10,817 bases of DNA, from assembly GCA_946410005.1 (NCBI GenBank), contig CAMJYS010000014.1:1-10817 (forward strand). The letters are read 5' to 3'. The notes below the pieces were generated by a model. The model saw nothing but the letters and a program-made list of their open reading frames with translations. It had not been told where the DNA came from and made no database searches. This document shows positions 1 to 4,258 of the stretch, in pieces. The stretch is from an uncultured Clostridia bacterium (GTDB lineage: Bacteria > Bacillota > Clostridia > Oscillospirales > Acutalibacteraceae). Position numbers and translations under genes: made by a program. How positions within the stretch are numbered: the first letter of the stretch is position 1; each line of letters begins with the position of its first letter.

Positions 1-60
1 GAAAAGAAAGAAGAAAAGAAAGAAGAAAAGAAAGAAGAAAAGAAAGAAGAAAAGAAAGAG
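1..60 (+). repeat. 12-bp coding tandem repeat, five copies
   Basis: The unit gaaaagaaagaa is repeated head to tail five times; the last copy differs in one base (gag for gaa). It encodes EKKE per unit. The array runs off the left edge, so the true copy number is unknown. Such purine-only arrays expand and contract by slippage and commonly break short-read assemblies, which may be why the window starts here. Confidence 0.95.
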
Positions 61-255
61 GAAGAAAAGAAGAAGAGCGACAGTTTTGTTTCTAGAAACC
101 AAAAATTGATTTCTGGCGGTTTAATAGGCACAGGAGTGTTAACTATAGTCGCGTCAGCTGTTACAATTTTCTGGAACGAAGTAAAAGCAGGTTGTAATTT
201 CGTTGCCGAAAAAGCGGTAGAATTAAAAAATAAAATAGTTAAAGCGGTTAAATAA
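1..255 (+). CDS. Lys/Glu-repeat membrane protein, C-terminal part (5' end outside window)
   Basis: Frame 1 is open from the first base to a TAA at 253-255, giving 84 residues of a protein whose start lies to the left. Residues 1-20 are five copies of the tetrapeptide EKKE, continuing into EEKKK, so the visible N-terminal part is a highly charged, probably helical or coiled low-complexity arm. A hydrophobic segment follows at about residues 39-57 (GGLIGTGVLTIVASAVTIFW), a likely single membrane helix, then an amphipathic Lys-rich tail ending KIVKAVK. I do not recognise the family. The charged arm, one helix and short basic tail suggest a surface or envelope-tethered protein. A strong terminator follows 20 bases after the stop. 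The gene sits on the island side of a tRNA scar at 611-640, so it may be island cargo; that is inference. Confidence 0.75.
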   Translation, partial: EKKEEKKEEKKEEKKEEKKEEEKKKSDSFVSRNQKLISGGLIGTGVLTIVASAVTIFWNEVKAGCNFVAEKAVELKNKIVKAVK

Positions 256-274
256 TAAATCTTTTAACTAAATC

Positions 275-300
275 AGCCACACGATTGTGTGGCTTTTTTA
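275..300 (+). terminator. Rho-independent terminator after the Lys/Glu-repeat gene
   Basis: An 8-bp perfect stem, agccacac (275-282) with gtgtggct (287-294), encloses the 4-nt loop gatt and is followed by a run of T to 299. It is correctly placed 20 bases downstream of the stop codon at 253-255. Confidence 0.9.
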
Positions 301-312
301 TTGGCGATTAAA

Positions 313-333
313 ACCCCCGGCAATGCTGGGGGT
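313..333 (+). repeat. IS200 left-end subterminal hairpin
   Basis: The 21 bases from 313 to 333 fold into a 9-bp stem (outer arm acccccggc, one G-T pair) around a 3-nt loop. In IS200/IS605 elements such single-stranded hairpins near each end are the structures TnpA recognises; this placement, about 100 bases before tnpA, fits a left end. There is no T-tract, so it is not a terminator. Confidence 0.7.
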
Positions 334-363
334 AAAAGCTTAAGCGTGATTAGAAAAAAGAAT

Positions 364-425
364 CTCCTTTTGATGTAAAATAGAAGTGCGGCTCAGAACT
401 GCATGAAAAATGACATCAAAAGGAG
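364..425 (+). promoter_or_regulatory. RBS-sequestering inverted repeat in the IS200 tnpA leader
   Basis: A perfect 13-bp inverted repeat pairs ctccttttgatgt (364-376) with acatcaaaaggag (413-425). The right arm contains most of the AGGAGG Shine-Dalgarno (421-426) placed 8 bases before the tnpA ATG at 435. In known IS200 elements a leader stem-loop occludes the RBS and keeps transposase expression low; this sequence has exactly that geometry. It is now vestigial because the transposase gene is truncated. Confidence 0.8.
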
Positions 426-434
426 GACATTCAA

Positions 435-563
435 ATGAATGATAGTAATAGTTTAGCACATACAAAGTGGAATTGCAAATACCATATTTCAAATGCAATC
501 TCTCTTTTTACTTTGTTCTTTTTTTATGCTATCACCAATTTTCAATCCATATATTTGTCATAA
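435..563 (+). pseudogene. tnpA: IS200-type transposase TnpA, truncated after 18 codons
   Basis: The ATG at 435 has a strong AGGAGG (421-426). The first 18 residues, MNDSNSLAHTKWNCKYHI, match the highly conserved start of IS200 TnpA (Y1 HUH transposase, usually about 150 residues). After codon 18 the reading frame continues for 24 unrelated, hydrophobic residues to TAA 561-563. The HUH histidine pair, the catalytic tyrosine and the rest of the fold are all absent, so the product cannot be a transposase. The switch at about 488 marks a deletion or a recombination join. Downstream sequence to 610 is AT-rich with no recognisable transposase remnant. Confidence 0.85.
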
Positions 564-610
564 TTCATAAAAATAAAATTGAATTATAATTTTTAAAATT
601 TGGATATAAT

Positions 611-640
611 CCGCAGGTTCAAATCCTGTCACCTCGACCA
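611..640 (+). pseudogene. 3' fragment of a tRNA-Pro gene (probable integration-site scar)
   Basis: Thirty bases match the 3' end of the intact tRNA-Pro at 1685-1714 at 28 of 30 positions (both differences lie in the T-loop region). They comprise the T-arm, the 3' strand of the acceptor stem and the CCA end. The 5' half (D-arm, anticodon) is missing: upstream sequence is AT-rich and unrelated. A terminator follows at 654-685, as for a real tRNA gene. Tyrosine-recombinase islands insert in tRNA 3' ends and leave such 3' duplicates at their distal border, with the intact tRNA on the other side. By orientation the element would lie to the left, including the Lys/Glu gene and the IS200 remnant. 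Simple deletion of the 5' half is the alternative. Confidence 0.8.
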
Positions 641-653
641 AAAATACATTTAT

Positions 654-685
654 AAAATCCGATTGTTTTAAAGCAATCGGATTTT
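654..685 (+). terminator. Terminator after the tRNA-Pro fragment, possibly bidirectional
   Basis: A 12-bp perfect stem (654-665 with 674-685, arms aaaatccgattg / caatcggatttt) with an 8-nt loop ends in a T run. It lies 14 bases after the tRNA fragment and is probably the original tRNA terminator. The A-rich left arm gives a shorter T run on the minus strand, so it may also end transcription of the membrane-protein gene whose stop is at 711. Confidence 0.85.
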
Positions 686-710
686 TCTAGTATCTTATAA
701 ATTTAGTTTT

Positions 711-1139
711 TTAGTTAGCTTTATTATTTTTGTTAAAAAGCCAAACATATAGCACCATATTAAACAACTGTAATCCCGCAAGAAAAAGCGGCGCCCAAAT
801 CGGTAAATTAGTTAGTAATCCTACTATCACAAGAAAAGAAATAATATAAATATTTATTCCGTATATAGTCGATCTGATTTTATAATGTAGAAATTTATTA
901 CGCTCATCATTTCGTTCTATATCAACCTTTTTCCATGCGTCAGAATTTTTTCGTTTTTGAAAATATTCCAGCATATTTGCGATACCACCACCAAATATAC
1001 CGCTTCCTATACCTAATAAAATTCCACTATAATTTTGCATCGCGCTTTTTATTGGTAAAAAAATTCCTAGTAATATAATCGTTATTCCAATTACAATATA
1101 TACAATCGGTTGTACAATAGTTTTATTTTTCTTAAACAT
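711..1139 (-). CDS. Four-helix membrane protein partnered with an XRE regulator
   Basis: This 142-residue protein has four hydrophobic segments at about residues 9-29, 38-56 (very Gly-rich: GIGSGIFGGG), 92-111 and 114-135. Between helices 2 and 3 lies a charged cytoplasmic loop with ERNDERN at 75-81. The DER(N) loop motif before a second helix pair is typical of small Firmicutes membrane proteins encoded beside short XRE regulators (DUF2178-like architecture, from memory; not verifiable here). The ATG at 1137-1139 is 6 bases past the upstream stop, and its ribosome binding site GGAGAG lies within the last codons of the regulator, so the two are translationally coupled. Function is unknown. 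Partnership with a repressor suggests a stress- or signal-responsive membrane protein, but no sensor domain is visible. Confidence 0.85.
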   Translation of the reverse strand: MFKKNKTIVQPIVYIVIGITIILLGIFLPIKSAMQNYSGILLGIGSGIFGGGIANMLEYFQKRKNSDAWKKVDIERNDERNKFLHYKIRSTIYGINIYIISFLVIVGLLTNLPIWAPLFLAGLQLFNMVLYVWLFNKNNKAN

Positions 1140-1145
1140 AATTTT

Positions 1146-1340
1146 TCACTCTCCATAAATAAATATTTCTTCTATCTTTTTGTTGAAAAAAATAGAAAGT
1201 TTAAATGCCAATGTTATAGAAGGTTCGTATCTTCCGTTTTCGATTGAATTTATAGTTTGGCGGGAAACTTCTAATTTTTCTGCAAGCTCACCTTGTGTTA
1301 TTTTTAATTTTTGGCGTAAATTTTCTAAATTATTTTTCAA
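1146..1340 (-). CDS. XRE-family helix-turn-helix regulator (TTG start)
   Basis: This 64-residue protein is almost entirely one HTH_3 domain: the helix-turn-helix covers about residues 15-34 (TQGELAEKLEVSRQTINSIE), followed by the conserved ENGRYEPSI and LAFKLSIFF. It is the short class (64-70 residues) found widely in Firmicutes as DNA-binding repressor dimers. The start is TTG at 1338-1340, chosen because an AGGAGG sits 7 bases upstream (cctcct at 1348-1353 on the plus strand); no ATG gives a full domain. It is the first gene of a two-gene unit with the membrane protein. Inverted repeats around its own promoter (1367-1430) make autoregulation likely. No ligand-binding domain is present. Confidence 0.92.
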   Translation of the reverse strand: MKNNLENLRQKLKITQGELAEKLEVSRQTINSIENGRYEPSITLAFKLSIFFNKKIEEIFIYGE

Positions 1341-1366
1341 GCGAACACCTCCTAGTAATTTTAAAA

Positions 1367-1430
1367 ATGTAAAGGTTGCTTGATATAAATCATATCATGC
1401 ACCATTGCTTTTGTCAAGTACGCTTTACAT
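1367..1430. promoter_or_regulatory. Candidate operators around the XRE promoter
   Basis: Two symmetrical elements are visible. An 8-bp inverted repeat, ATGTAAAG (1367-1374) and CTTTACAT (1423-1430), flanks the promoter on both sides. A second, compact palindrome TGATAT-N5-ATATCA (1381-1397) covers the -10. The compact palindrome has the size expected for an XRE dimer, and the flanking pair could allow looping. Assignment to the neighbouring regulator is inference from position. Confidence 0.6.
1389..1417 (-). promoter_or_regulatory. Promoter of the XRE/membrane-protein pair
   Basis: On the minus strand there is a perfect -35 TTGACA (plus-strand 1412-1417), a 17-base spacer, and -10 TATGAT (1389-1394) preceded by TGA, giving an extended -10 element. 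It lies about 50 bases upstream of the TTG start. Confidence 0.85.
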
Positions 1431-1455
1431 CTGAGACACTCAAAATTTTTAATAT

Positions 1456-1497
1456 TAGGATTAAATTTGTTTTTTCATTAAAAAACAAAAATTCCTA
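1456..1497. repeat. AT-rich hairpin between divergent promoters
   Basis: A 10-bp perfect stem (tttgtttttt 1466-1475 with aaaaaacaaa 1480-1489, loop catt) is enclosed by a further tagga/tccta pair (1456-1460 with 1493-1497). It ends two bases before the -35 box of the tRNA-Arg promoter. It may block read-through between the divergent units, but the stem is almost all A-T, so it may equally be a by-product of composition. Confidence 0.35.
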
Positions 1498-1498
1498 G

Positions 1499-1527
1499 TT
1501 GACAAAATTTTTGCGTAGTGGTATCAT
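1499..1527 (+). promoter_or_regulatory. Promoter of the tRNA-Arg/tRNA-Pro unit
   Basis: TTGACA (1499-1504), a 17-base spacer and TATCAT (1522-1527) are ideally spaced, ending 13 bases before the tRNA-Arg gene. Strong consensus promoters are usual for tRNA genes. Confidence 0.85.
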
Positions 1528-1540
1528 AAGATTATGGTAT

Positions 1541-1617
1541 GCGCCAGTAGCTCAGCTGGATAGAGTGTTTGGCTACGAACCAAGAGGTCGGGGGTTCGAA
1601 TCCCTCCTGGCGTACCA
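1541..1617 (+). tRNA. tRNA-Arg (anticodon ACG)
   Basis: This 77-nt gene folds into a full cloverleaf: acceptor GCGCCAG with CTGGCGT (G1-U72 wobble), D-arm GCTC...GAGT(G), anticodon stem TTGG/CCAA with loop CTACGAA (anticodon ACG, read as ICG for CGN codons), five-base variable loop, and T-arm GGGGG-TTCGAAT-CCCTC, where the last pair is weak. The CCA end is encoded. It is first in a cluster of three tRNAs and probably shares a transcript with tRNA-Pro 21 bases downstream. Confidence 0.96.
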
Positions 1618-1638
1618 TATATATTTAATATCATTAAT

Positions 1639-1714
1639 CGAGGTGTAACTCAGGTGGTAGAGTGCTTGGTTTGGGACCAAGATGCCGCAGGTTCGAGTCC
1701 TGTCACCTCGACCA
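1639..1714 (+). tRNA. tRNA-Pro (anticodon TGG)
   Basis: This 76-nt cloverleaf has acceptor CGAGGTG/CACCTCG, D-arm ACTC...GAGT, anticodon stem CTTGG/CCAAG with loop TTTGGGA (anticodon UGG), T-arm GCAGG-TTCGAGT-CCTGT, and encoded CCA. Its 3' 30 bases recur, with two changes, at 611-640. No promoter of its own is seen in the 21-base gap, so it is probably cotranscribed with tRNA-Arg. Confidence 0.96.
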
Positions 1715-1738
1715 TTTTCGGAAAAAGTTTTCCGAAAA
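1715..1738 (+). terminator. Hairpin directly after tRNA-Pro
   Basis: An 11-bp perfect stem, ttttcggaaaa (1715-1725) with ttttccgaaaa (1728-1738), starts at the base after the CCA end. The nominal loop is only 2 nt, so the inner pairs must open. No T run follows on the plus strand, so this is an atypical terminator or a 3'-processing structure separating the Arg-Pro transcript from the tRNA-Leu promoter five bases downstream. Confidence 0.5.
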
Positions 1739-1742
1739 GCTA

Positions 1743-1772
1743 TTGACAATATTTTTTATTTTGTAGTATACT
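1743..1772 (+). promoter_or_regulatory. Promoter of tRNA-Leu
   Basis: TTGACA (1743-1748), an 18-base spacer and TATACT (1767-1772) lie 17 bases before the tRNA-Leu gene, so tRNA-Leu is transcribed independently of the two upstream tRNAs. Confidence 0.8.
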
Positions 1773-1789
1773 AAGGCAGTAATATTCAT

Positions 1790-1876
1790 GCCGGTGTGGC
1801 GGAATAGGTAGACGCAAGGGACTTAAAATCCCTCGGTAGCAATACCGTGCCGGTTCAAGTCCGGCCACCGGTACCA
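1790..1876 (+). tRNA. tRNA-Leu (anticodon TAA)
   Basis: This 87-nt class II tRNA has acceptor GCCGGTG/CACCGGT (G1-U72 wobble), the Leu-type D-arm GGCGGAAT-AGGTAGACGC, anticodon stem AGGGA/TCCCT with loop CTTAAAA (anticodon UAA, reading UUA/UUG), a long variable arm (CGGTAGCAATACCG), T-arm GCCGG-TTCAAGT-CCGGC, and encoded CCA. UUA is heavily used in this AT-rich genome. A terminator follows immediately. Confidence 0.96.
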
Positions 1877-1884
1877 TACTTTAA

Positions 1885-1923
1885 AATCTCAACGTGATTA
1901 ATCATACGTTGGGATTGTTTTTT
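1885..1923 (+). terminator. Terminator after tRNA-Leu
   Basis: An 11-bp stem (1885-1895 with 1906-1916, arms aatctcaacgt / acgttgggatt, one T-G pair) encloses a 10-nt loop that is itself palindromic (gattaatc). It is followed by a T-rich run to 1923. Confidence 0.85.
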
Positions 1924-1974
1924 GCAAAATTTTTATGCATCATAAAATATTTTAGTTTATTTTCCACAATACAC

Positions 1975-2003
1975 TTGACAAACAAAATTATATTTTGTAC
2001 AAT
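1975..2003 (+). promoter_or_regulatory. Promoter of the double-glycine peptide pair
   Basis: TTGACA (1975-1980), a 17-base spacer and TACAAT (1998-2003) lie about 60 bases before the first ATG. A consensus TATAAT overlaps at 2003-2008 but is 22 bases from the -35, too far to be used with it. The leader downstream can form a 6-bp hairpin (aggttt/aaacct, 2019-2034). Confidence 0.75.
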
Positions 2004-2065
2004 ATAATCCTGAAGAGAGGTTTTGAAAGAAACCTTGCGGAAATTTTGAAAGGTGGTAGATCATT

Positions 2066-2302
2066 ATGTCAAAAGAGAAAAAAGAAAATCTTGTAGGAAA
2101 AATTTCGGATAAGGGAACTGAAAATGTATCCGGTGGAGAAATTCAAGAATACAGAGATTTATTGCACAGAAGACGATACAAATTAATCAATGATAAAACA
2201 GGAACAGTTGCAAGAACTGGTATATCTAATTTTGACGAAGCATTGGAGTACGACGAAAAATTAAATAAGAAACCGAGCGTACAAATCAATGTAAAAAAAT
2301 AA
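2066..2302 (+). CDS. Double-glycine-leader peptide 1 (bacteriocin-like precursor)
   Basis: This 78-residue precursor carries a leader of about 24 residues ending VSGG (Gly23-Gly24), in the form ISDKGTENVSGG, the pattern cut and exported by C39-peptidase ABC transporters for class II bacteriocins and peptide pheromones. The predicted core is 54 residues, charged (LLHRRRYKLINDKTG), without cysteines or the hydrophobic or GxxxG stretch of classical pore-forming bacteriocins. The core matches that of the next gene over about 40 residues: EYxD, (Y/W)(K/R)(L/I)(I/V)N, the G-x-(V/I)-A turn, GI-x-(N/S)-FD-(E/D)-A-x-EY and NK, so the pair arose by duplication. An AAAGGTGG ribosome binding site precedes ATG 2066. 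No transporter, peptidase, modification enzyme or immunity gene is visible in the window. Activity is unknown; a small beta-beta-alpha fold is my guess from the pattern. Confidence 0.85.
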   Translation: MSKEKKENLVGKISDKGTENVSGGEIQEYRDLLHRRRYKLINDKTGTVARTGISNFDEALEYDEKLNKKPSVQINVKK

Positions 2303-2333
2303 ATGTTTAAAAAATGAAAGGCGGTAGATTGTT

Positions 2334-2558
2334 ATGGCGGAAGAGAAAAAAGGTTTTTTGAAAGGTATTTCTGACGAAGAAATTGAAAGTTTATCTGGCG
2401 GTGCTTCATATTGCATAGAAGAATATGATGACGGCAATGGCAAAAAATGGAGAATAGTTAATGAATTTGACGGTAAAATTGCAATGAGTGGAATAAAAAG
2501 TTTTGATGATGCGACAGAATATGCAGGTAAAGCAAATAAAAGTACAACTACCTGGTAA
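2334..2558 (+). CDS. Double-glycine-leader peptide 2 (paralogue of the preceding gene)
   Basis: This 74-residue precursor has a textbook double-glycine leader, ISDEEIESLSGG with Gly22-Gly23, where the Glu/Leu spacing matches the C39-peptidase recognition helix better than in its upstream paralogue. The predicted 51-residue core begins ASYCIEEYDDGNGKK, contains a single cysteine and two tryptophans, and is acidic overall. It shares the repeat-like (W)RIVNEFDGKIA / GIKSFDDATEYAGKANK pattern with peptide 1. The sequence before the start is nearly identical in both genes (gaaagg-c/t-ggtagat...ttatg), so the duplication included the translation signals. The 31-base gap has no terminator, so the pair is dicistronic. 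One cysteine cannot make an intramolecular disulfide or a lanthionine ring network; dimerisation or a signalling role remain possible. The export machinery must lie elsewhere. Confidence 0.87.
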   Translation: MAEEKKGFLKGISDEEIESLSGGASYCIEEYDDGNGKKWRIVNEFDGKIAMSGIKSFDDATEYAGKANKSTTTW

Positions 2559-2580
2559 TATAAATTAGTTTGACAAATTT

Positions 2581-2613
2581 CCCTCCTCAAGAAATCGAGG
2601 AGGGCATTTGTTT
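2581..2613 (+). terminator. Terminator after the peptide pair
   Basis: A perfect 8-bp GC-rich stem, ccctcctc (2581-2588) with gaggaggg (2597-2604), has an 8-nt loop and is followed by catttgttt, a broken T-tract. It lies 22 bases after the stop of peptide 2. Confidence 0.75.
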
Positions 2614-2618
2614 AAAAT

Positions 2619-2648
2619 TTGAATATTGGGTTTTATATGATATATAAT
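2619..2648 (+). promoter_or_regulatory. Probable promoter of the tmk-mltG-PBP operon
   Basis: A consensus TATAAT (2643-2648) lies 34 bases before the tmk ATG. The best -35 is TTGAAT (2619-2624) with an 18-base spacer, matching TTGACA at four positions. Placement between the preceding terminator and tmk supports it. Confidence 0.55.
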
Positions 2649-2681
2649 TATCTGAATAAGTTTTATTTTGGGTGATTAAAA

Positions 2682-3359
2682 ATGGGATTTGGAAAATTGA
2701 TAGTAATTGAAGGATTAGATGGTAGTGGGAAAAATACTCAAACTGAACTTTTGATAAATTTTTTTTTGAAAAATAAAAAAAATGCACGTAAAATATCTTT
2801 TCCCGATTATTCTTCAAATTCTTCTGCACTTGTGAAAATGTATTTAAATTCAGAATTCGGTAAGAATCCAAACGATGTAAACGCATATGCCGCTACATCA
2901 TTTTATTCCGTTGATAGATATGCGAGTTTTAAAAAAGACTGGGAACAATTTTATAAAATTAAAGATAGCGTAATTGTTTGCGACAGATATACAACGTCAA
3001 ATGCTATTTATCAGATGTCAAAACTTGATAAAGTTGAATGGGATGAATATTTAACCTGGCTATTCGATTATGAATATAATAAATTAGGTTTGCCGAAACC
3101 TGACATGGTTATTTATCTAAGCGTCCCGGTAGAAGTTTCTCAAAAACTTATGGAAAAACGTTATAATGGTGACGAATCAAAAAAAGATATGCACGAGTCT
3201 GATGTCGAGTTTTTAAAAAAATGTATTAAATCAGCCGAGTATATCAGCGAAAGACAAGGCTGGTTTAAAATTAACTGTGTTGAAAATGGGAAAATGAGAG
3301 ATATTCACAGTATTCAAAATGAAATAATTTCTTATTTACAGAAAGGATGTATTTTGTGA
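2682..3359 (+). CDS. tmk: dTMP (thymidylate) kinase
   Basis: This 225-residue protein phosphorylates dTMP to dTDP with ATP, the last specific step of dTTP synthesis, in the cytosol. The Walker A loop is at residues 11-19 (GLDGSGKNT), followed by Q20 as in most TMPKs. The base-binding DR(Y) motif is at 101-103 within CDRYTTSNAIYQ, and the LID region at about 159-171 has KR-YNGDESKK. Length is slightly above the usual 205-215. The residue after the P-loop lysine is Asn instead of Ser/Thr; Ala, Glu or Asn there occurs, to my knowledge, in a clostridial TMPK subfamily with Thr following, so the enzyme is probably active. The ribosome binding site is weak (gggtga). It is the first gene of the operon and its stop overlaps the next start by 3 bases of GTGA. 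Confidence 0.92.
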   Translation: MGFGKLIVIEGLDGSGKNTQTELLINFFLKNKKNARKISFPDYSSNSSALVKMYLNSEFGKNPNDVNAYAATSFYSVDRYASFKKDWEQFYKIKDSVIVCDRYTTSNAIYQMSKLDKVEWDEYLTWLFDYEYNKLGLPKPDMVIYLSVPVEVSQKLMEKRYNGDESKKDMHESDVEFLKKCIKSAEYISERQGWFKINCVENGKMRDIHSIQNEIISYLQKGCIL

Positions 3360-4255
3360 TTCCGGAATTTAAAAAACCTCTGGTTGGCGATAAAATTTGG
3401 ATAAAAAAGATATTTAACCATGAAAACAATATAAATTCGGATTCTTCATTGGGGACTTTATTTCTATGGTCGGATTCATTTGATACGAAAATTTGTAATT
3501 TTAATGATATATTACTAAAAAAATGCGGAGACATATACGAATTTCCGAAAGGCTATACGTCTAAAGCGGACCTTAAGAATGCTTTAGAAAATTTAATTTA
3601 CAACGCAAAAATTAACAGATATGAAAATTTTAAAATCAGTGGGCTTCTGAGCAAGGAAGTTTTAAAATTAAAAGAAATATTTAACGATAAATTTGAAATT
3701 ATTAAGAAACGTAACGATTTCGAATATATATATAAATCGAAAGATTTAGCTTTATTAAATGGTAAAAAATATCACAGCAAAAAGAATCATATAACTAAAT
3801 TCAGTAAATTATATAATTGGACATGTAAATATATAAATTTAAATAATAAAGAAAAATATATTAACTTTTTCGAAAAATGGTTTTCTGAACATAATTTTGA
3901 CGGTAAAAATATTTATGAAAATTCAGAATATAAAGCTATACGGAAAGCTTTTGATTTATACAAAGATTTAGAGTTAGTTGGGATATCAATAGAAATTGAC
4001 GATAAAATTGTAGCTTGTTCTATAGGTGAAAAAATTAACGATAAAGCTTTTTTAATTCATTTTGAAAAAGCATTATCTGATTACAGCGAAGCTTACAGTG
4101 TTATAAATAACGAGTTTGCGAAAATTTTATTTAAAAAATTTGAGTTTATAAATCGTGAAGAAGATTTGGGAATAGAAGGACTTAGAAAAGCAAAGCTTTC
4201 GTATAAACCTATAGATTTTATTTATAAATACGATGCTGTTTTAAAGGAGTTTTAA
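3356..4255 (+). CDS. DUF2156 family protein (GNAT-fold, LPG-synthase-like acyltransferase domain)
   Basis: This 299-residue protein belongs to the DUF2156 / phosphatidylglycerol lysyltransferase C-terminal-like family. Signatures are the basic YHSKKNHITKF at 139-149 and the C-terminal NREEDLGIEGLRKAKLSYKP region at 266-285. It has no membrane domain, unlike MprF, so it is the stand-alone soluble form common in Clostridia. The family has a double-GNAT fold, and members that use aminoacyl-tRNA are known; the substrate of this branch is not established. I choose the GTG at 3356 because the ribosome binding site agaaagga (3340-3347) lies 8 bases upstream and the start overlaps the tmk stop. The in-frame ATG at 3347 lies inside that site and would add three residues. 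It is followed directly by a GNAT gene, a pairing often seen in this order. Confidence 0.88.
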   Translation: MIPEFKKPLVGDKIWIKKIFNHENNINSDSSLGTLFLWSDSFDTKICNFNDILLKKCGDIYEFPKGYTSKADLKNALENLIYNAKINRYENFKISGLLSKEVLKLKEIFNDKFEIIKKRNDFEYIYKSKDLALLNGKKYHSKKNHITKFSKLYNWTCKYINLNNKEKYINFFEKWFSEHNFDGKNIYENSEYKAIRKAFDLYKDLELVGISIEIDDKIVACSIGEKINDKAFLIHFEKALSDYSEAYSVINNEFAKILFKKFEFINREEDLGIEGLRKAKLSYKPIDFIYKYDAVLKEF

Positions 4256-4258
4256 TTA

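Larger units (their letters stand above)
301..488 (+). mobile_element. IS200-type insertion sequence, left end only (truncated)
   Basis: The segment has the organisation of an IS200/IS605-family left end. A subterminal hairpin (313-333: 9-bp stem with one G-T pair, 3-nt loop) is followed by a leader with a long inverted repeat that hides the ribosome binding site, then the tnpA start at 435. Homology to the transposase stops after 18 codons near 488 and no right-end hairpin or remaining tnpA is visible, so the element is dead. The outer boundary near 301 is approximate because IS200 elements do not make inverted terminal repeats or target duplications. The family call rests on the transposase N-terminus and the folded leader. 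Confidence 0.8.

Noticed and set aside
1..60. CRISPR-like array or direct-repeat iterons of an origin.
   Set aside because: The units are contiguous without spacers, 12 bp long and in frame within an open reading frame, so they are a coding tandem repeat.
313..333. Rho-independent terminator.
   Set aside because: The stem is strong but no T run follows on either strand, and its position fits the IS200 left-end recognition hairpin.
435..563. A functional 42-residue small protein.
   Set aside because: The first 18 codons are the conserved start of a transposase and the remainder is an out-of-family run-on to the first stop, so it is a truncated pseudogene.
1180..1383. A 67-codon plus-strand ORF opposite the XRE gene.
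   Set aside because: It is fully antisense to a well-supported HTH gene with operator and RBS; its own start has no ribosome binding site and its protein has no recognisable features.
611..1714. Reading the tRNA-Pro fragment (611-640) and intact tRNA-Pro (1639-1714) as the two borders of one integrated element containing the XRE pair.
   Set aside because: Tyrosine-recombinase insertion at a tRNA 3' end leaves the intact tRNA first and the 3' fragment last in the tRNA's direction. Here the fragment comes first, and the two have different downstream terminators and two base differences.
2003..2008. TATAAT as the -10 of the peptide-pair promoter.
   Set aside because: Spacing to TTGACA would be 22 bases; TACAAT at 1998-2003 gives 17. 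It could act only with a different -35, which I do not see.
2261..2886. Minus-strand ORFs of 109 and 99 codons over the peptide pair and the start of tmk.
   Set aside because: They overlap supported plus-strand genes, cross terminators, lack ribosome binding sites, and translate to low-complexity Phe/Ser/Tyr-rich sequence typical of the antisense of AT-rich genes.
3347..3358. ATG at 3347 as the DUF2156 start.
   Set aside because: It lies inside the agaaagga ribosome binding site and leaves none for itself. GTG 3356, in frame, has correct spacing and overlaps the tmk stop.
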